Positions 61,298 through 64,000 of a DNA stretch of 64,000 bases are shown here, in pieces. How positions within the stretch are numbered: the stretch's first letter is position 1; every line of letters begins with the position of its first letter. Source of the DNA: Symbiodinium natans (taxonomy: Eukaryota > Sar > Dinophyceae > Suessiales > Symbiodiniaceae). The stretch is from NCBI GenBank assembly GCA_905221605.1, contig CAJNDS010002074.1, positions 378,001 to 442,000 on the forward strand, given 5' to 3'. The position numbers and the translations under genes were made by a program. The notes beneath the pieces were generated by a model. That model saw nothing but the letters and a program-made list of their open reading frames with translations. It was not told the DNA's origin and did not search any database.

Positions 61298-63152
61298 ATG
61301 GGCCAAGGTCTGAAGACTTTGGAGCGGGAGCGGGAGGCCTCTGCGCTGCAGAGCCGGGGCACTGCCAAGCACCAGCAAGGCAAGCATGCAGAGGCCATCG
61401 CGGACCTGGACCAGCACTTGCAGCTCGATCCAGAGAATCTTTATGGCCTGCAGTGTCTCGAGAACTTGATGCGCGAACCTGAAGGTGCTTGGTTCTAGGA
61501 GCGTTTCTGTGAGCTGAGATCAGTCCCGGGCCACTTGCCCCAGCGGGTCCGGTGGGCCATTCTCGGAGCTGGCCCTGTGGGGTTGTGCTTGGCGTTGTCC
61601 CTGGCAGAAAGGCAGAGAGCCATGACCTCGGAGGAGCCCCCCTAATTACAGTGTATGAGAGTCGCTGGCTGGTCAAGTCGGAAAGCGGATCTTGGGTTCG
61701 AAGTCCAGAGGTACGTGCCAGGGACCAGGTAGTGACGCTGCAGGACGATGTCGTGAAGCTGTTCTCTGAAACAGTCCAAGATTGTCTCAAAGGCGAGAGT
61801 GTGTGGCTGCACTCCAGAAACATCCCCGTCTCAGAGATTGAAGACAAGCTGCTTCGCAAAGCCCAGGAAGTCCCCTTCTCCAGCTACATCCGCTTTGAGA
61901 AGTCCGACCCCCCAAGTCGAGCAGAAGACCAAGCCACCTTCATCAAGGGTTTGCCAGCCGACTTCATCGTGGCCGCAGACGGCGCGGCTTCATGGTCACG
62001 GCGAGCGTTCAGTTCGTCTGCCCGGACTCCAAGGGTGCCAATAAAGCAGAGGAGCGCATCCGTCTGGCGGAGACAGAGGATGGCTACACGCGGGCCGACC
62101 ATGTCTTAGGCATCATTCTTCAGCAAGATGTTGTTCCTCCGCAAGCTCAGTCTCTGAACGTGATCTTCACCCTTGCCCAGAACATTTACCTGCTGAACTC
62201 GCAGGCCGGTTCGAAGGGGTTCCTCAACATCCGCATCACCAAGGAGGAGTATGACGAGATCTTCCAGGCAACAGGCAGAAGAGGCTGCAGCTTTGGGGGC
62301 CCCATCCAGCTCAAGCTGGAGGAATCTCTTGACAACGACGACACGACAAGTGCTTTCTTCAAGGTGAAGCTTCCCTGGTTGAGGCGACGCATCGAGGAAG
62401 GCCTGAAGCTTTTCGGGATGCGCACAGAACACATGCTCGGCATCACGGGCTTTCAGCTGATGCCTGCTTACGTCCAGCACTTCTGCCACGTCCTACCGCC
62501 AGAACCACAAATTGACCATCCCCGCGTGTTGCTCCTTGCGGGGGATGCAGCCATTTCGCACCACTTTTGGCCGGGTCGGGGTCTCAATACTGGCCTGAAG
62601 AGTGTGAAGGCCATCGTCCGCATGCTCGAGAGCCCGACGATCGCAGACGGCCTGCAGCGGTACAACCTTTTTATGTCCAAGCTTCGCATTCGTGAGATGC
62701 AGGGTCGCTCGGGCTCGATGATGCAGGAGTCCATGGTGTTGGACTGGGGGCAGCAGCTTCTGCAGCCAACCTCTGCCCATGAACTAATCAGAGCTGCTAA
62801 GGATGCGGAGGTGGGGAACCGGGAAAGCCTCCTGAAGCACTGCAAGCTGTGGCGCGACTTCTTGGAGAAGAGTGGTTGGGAGCATGCCCCAGTCACCGAT
62901 GAGCTCCTGAAAAGGAGGATCGTGGAGGAAGTTGCAAGGCCACACCCACTTGAGTTGCACCTCATGGTGCGTAGTGCCTTCGACAACGGCGTGAGCCGAG
63001 CGGCCGGCTGGCCTACCTCAAGGCAACGAGGGAAGGACGTCGACCCAGGGCACGATGAGCATTGGAACTGTCGATTCGACTTTTGTGATTCGGCTCCCTT
63101 TGCTCTGATCGTGAATTCTGGGATCATGGTGTTTGTGGGCTTTGGGCTGTGA
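61298..63152 (+). pseudogene. Intronless TPR plus FAD-monooxygenase sequence, frame-broken
   Basis: The frame from ATG 61298 starts with a TPR unit (AKHQQGKHAEAIADLDQHLQ), meets TAG at 61496-61498, then continues in frame to a Rossmann FAD-binding motif ILGAGPVGLCLALSLAE (about 61559-61609). At a C6 run (61637-61642) the homologous reading moves one frame back (ITVYESRW... to IVAADGAASWSRR, the DG motif). It moves again near 61990-62030 to the frame ending at 63152, which holds the second FAD motif LLLAGDAAISHHFWPGRGLN. Motif order is that of class A flavoprotein monooxygenases (PHBH/UbiH-like). The absence of introns in a locus where genes average one per ~100 bp, with one stop and two one-base shifts, suggests a decaying retrocopy; assembly errors could explain the shifts but not the TAG. 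Confidence 0.6.
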
Positions 63153-63243
63153 GGGGTGTGGTTGAAGGTGGTACTACAGGGGGTGTGGACGTGGGCTAAT
63201 CGCAAGCTTCGAATAGACTTCATTGAGTGTCAGCTGTGGCGCA

Positions 63244-63878
63244 GATGGCAAGTCTGCTCGCGCTGGGCCAGTTCTACCTCATGCGGGAGGCACAGCACTT
63301 GCTGGCTTGCCATGACCGCTCAGATCTCACTACCTGCAACCAATGGAGCTCCGCACCCTGAACTAAGGGTTTAGGGCAGAAAACAGCAGACGCTAAGCCA
63401 AGATGCAAGATGCCGCATGACGTAGCTGTCCCACTGCTCTTCGTGGTGTCAGGATGCGCGGCTCTCCCTCTCCATGGGAGAGGCTGCCATGGCCCTCCTT
63501 CAGGAGTGGGCTGTGGGTAGTTGCATGGCATGTCCTCCTAGTTTTTGACAAGCCTGAAGGTGCTCAAGGTGTGGGGTGCGGGTTTTGGATGCCAAGTGGC
63601 TCGGGCGGATGTTGCGATTCACGCCGCTGCAGCCGAAATCTGCCCAAATTCCCAAGTCTGAGGAGCTAGATGACGCAATCTCCTGGGAGGCAAAGCCTGC
63701 ACATGCTCTTGATTGCAAGCTTTCCATGGGGGTCCTGCAGGTTTATTGTTTTCACTTTTGGACTTTAGTGTGTTGGGGTGGAGTTGTCAATACGCTCCAT
63801 GGCTTGACAAGCTTTGGCCAGGGCGTCGCCATCGGCTTCATCGTAGAGGCGTACATCCTCAACAACCAGTCAGACAAG
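63244..63878 (+). CDS. Exons of a following gene, partly TPR-like
   Basis: 63244-? (ATG after GCGCAG: MASLLALGQFYLMREAQHLL), 63453-63503 (DARLSLSMGEAAMALLQ, donor GAGTGG), possible coding about 63594-63735, and 63822-63878 (acceptor GGCCAG, GVAIGFIVEAYILNNQSDK, donor GTCCCG). SLSMGEA resembles LLSMAEA of the 56324-56389 exon, so the first two may belong to a related TPR-like protein. The last exon is hydrophobic and could be a membrane segment. The gene continues past the window. Confidence 0.4.
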
Positions 63879-63930
63879 GTCCCGAGGGCGATGAGCACCT
63901 AATTCTAGAGTCCCCCTCTACATCCAACTT

Positions 63931-64000
63931 ACGATATTTGGGGTACCTTGTTGGGGTCCTGGGGTCCTTGTTATAAGGGAATCTTTTTATATTTGGGGGT
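63931..64000 (+). mobile_element. MITE/introner-like element, copy M5 (cut by window end)
   Basis: CTTACGATATTTGGGGTACC, TTGTTGGGGTCC and TTATAAGGGAATC match copy M1 in order and orientation. It lies in the intron after the 63822-63878 exon. Confidence 0.75.

Overview
This window looks like nuclear DNA of a dinoflagellate; I cannot name the genus. Evidence: (1) short GC-rich exons (about 40-230 bp) on the + strand alternate with introns made largely of the Arabidopsis-type telomere repeat, CCCTAAA on one strand and TTTAGGG on the other; (2) several exon ends require GC or GA 5' splice donors, which are known from dinoflagellates; (3) one gene carries a compact intron that is nearly all a ~90-bp inverted-repeat element (introner-like) recurring elsewhere in the window; (4) DUF4116-type repeats and TPR-rich proteins are present; (5) a possible spliced-leader relict lies in a retrotransposon LTR. 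No bacterial operons, rRNA or convincing tRNA genes were seen. Almost all genic signal is on the + strand.

Layout. 1-0.65 kb: two exons of a membrane protein entering from the left. 3.3-4.1 kb: a complete two-exon gene for a NET-domain-like protein. 4.9-7.1 kb: a DUF4116 repeat gene. 8.2-10.3 kb: exons ending in a clear C-terminus, possibly a membrane protein. 11.1-13.6 kb: unassigned exons. 14.8-22.5 kb: a second DUF4116 gene, split by a 5.6-kb DNA transposon (15,581-21,203) that encodes an SF3-helicase-like protein and a KDZ-like DDE transposase. 24.1-26.5 kb: exons of an unassigned protein. 26.9-30.9 kb: an island nearly free of telomere repeats, with duplicated segments and three snap-back palindromes. 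31.2 kb: a first exon beginning MGCSK. 31.7-32.3 kb: a decayed minus-strand membrane-protein sequence. 35.0-38.1 kb: a gene for a secreted protein of about nine exons, mostly phase-consistent. 38.6-40.9 kb: isolated exons. 42.9-44.9 kb: FtsH-type AAA+ exons with the Walker A motif. 44,948-53,323: an 8.4-kb LTR retrotransposon. 55.8-59.4 kb: a TPR-like gene. 59.4-60.9 kb: a minisatellite. 61.3-63.2 kb: an intronless, frame-broken TPR plus FAD-monooxygenase sequence. 63.2 kb to the end: exons of another gene and the start of another inverted-repeat element.

The most unusual content is mobile. The LTR element has near-identical 287-bp LTRs, a primer site complementary to the initiator tRNA-Met anticodon arm (the half-tRNA priming of copia-type elements), a polypurine tract and a TAGGG target duplication. 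Its >2,200-residue product has six CCCH zinc fingers and an S1-like domain, but I see no protease, integrase, reverse transcriptase or RNase H. The DNA element pairs a helicase with a transposase and has an elaborate palindromic left end. Both sit inside telomere-repeat tracts in introns.

Telomere-repeat tracts also appear to be making introns. Several exons end exactly where GTTTAGGG begins, so the repeat supplies the GT donor. Two tracts (37.96-38.02 kb and 42.45-42.52 kb) are flanked by direct duplications of the target; in the first, the duplicated exon sequence supplies the AG acceptor. Exon boundaries are read by eye from reading frame, phase and splice dinucleotides; gene membership of isolated exons is uncertain.
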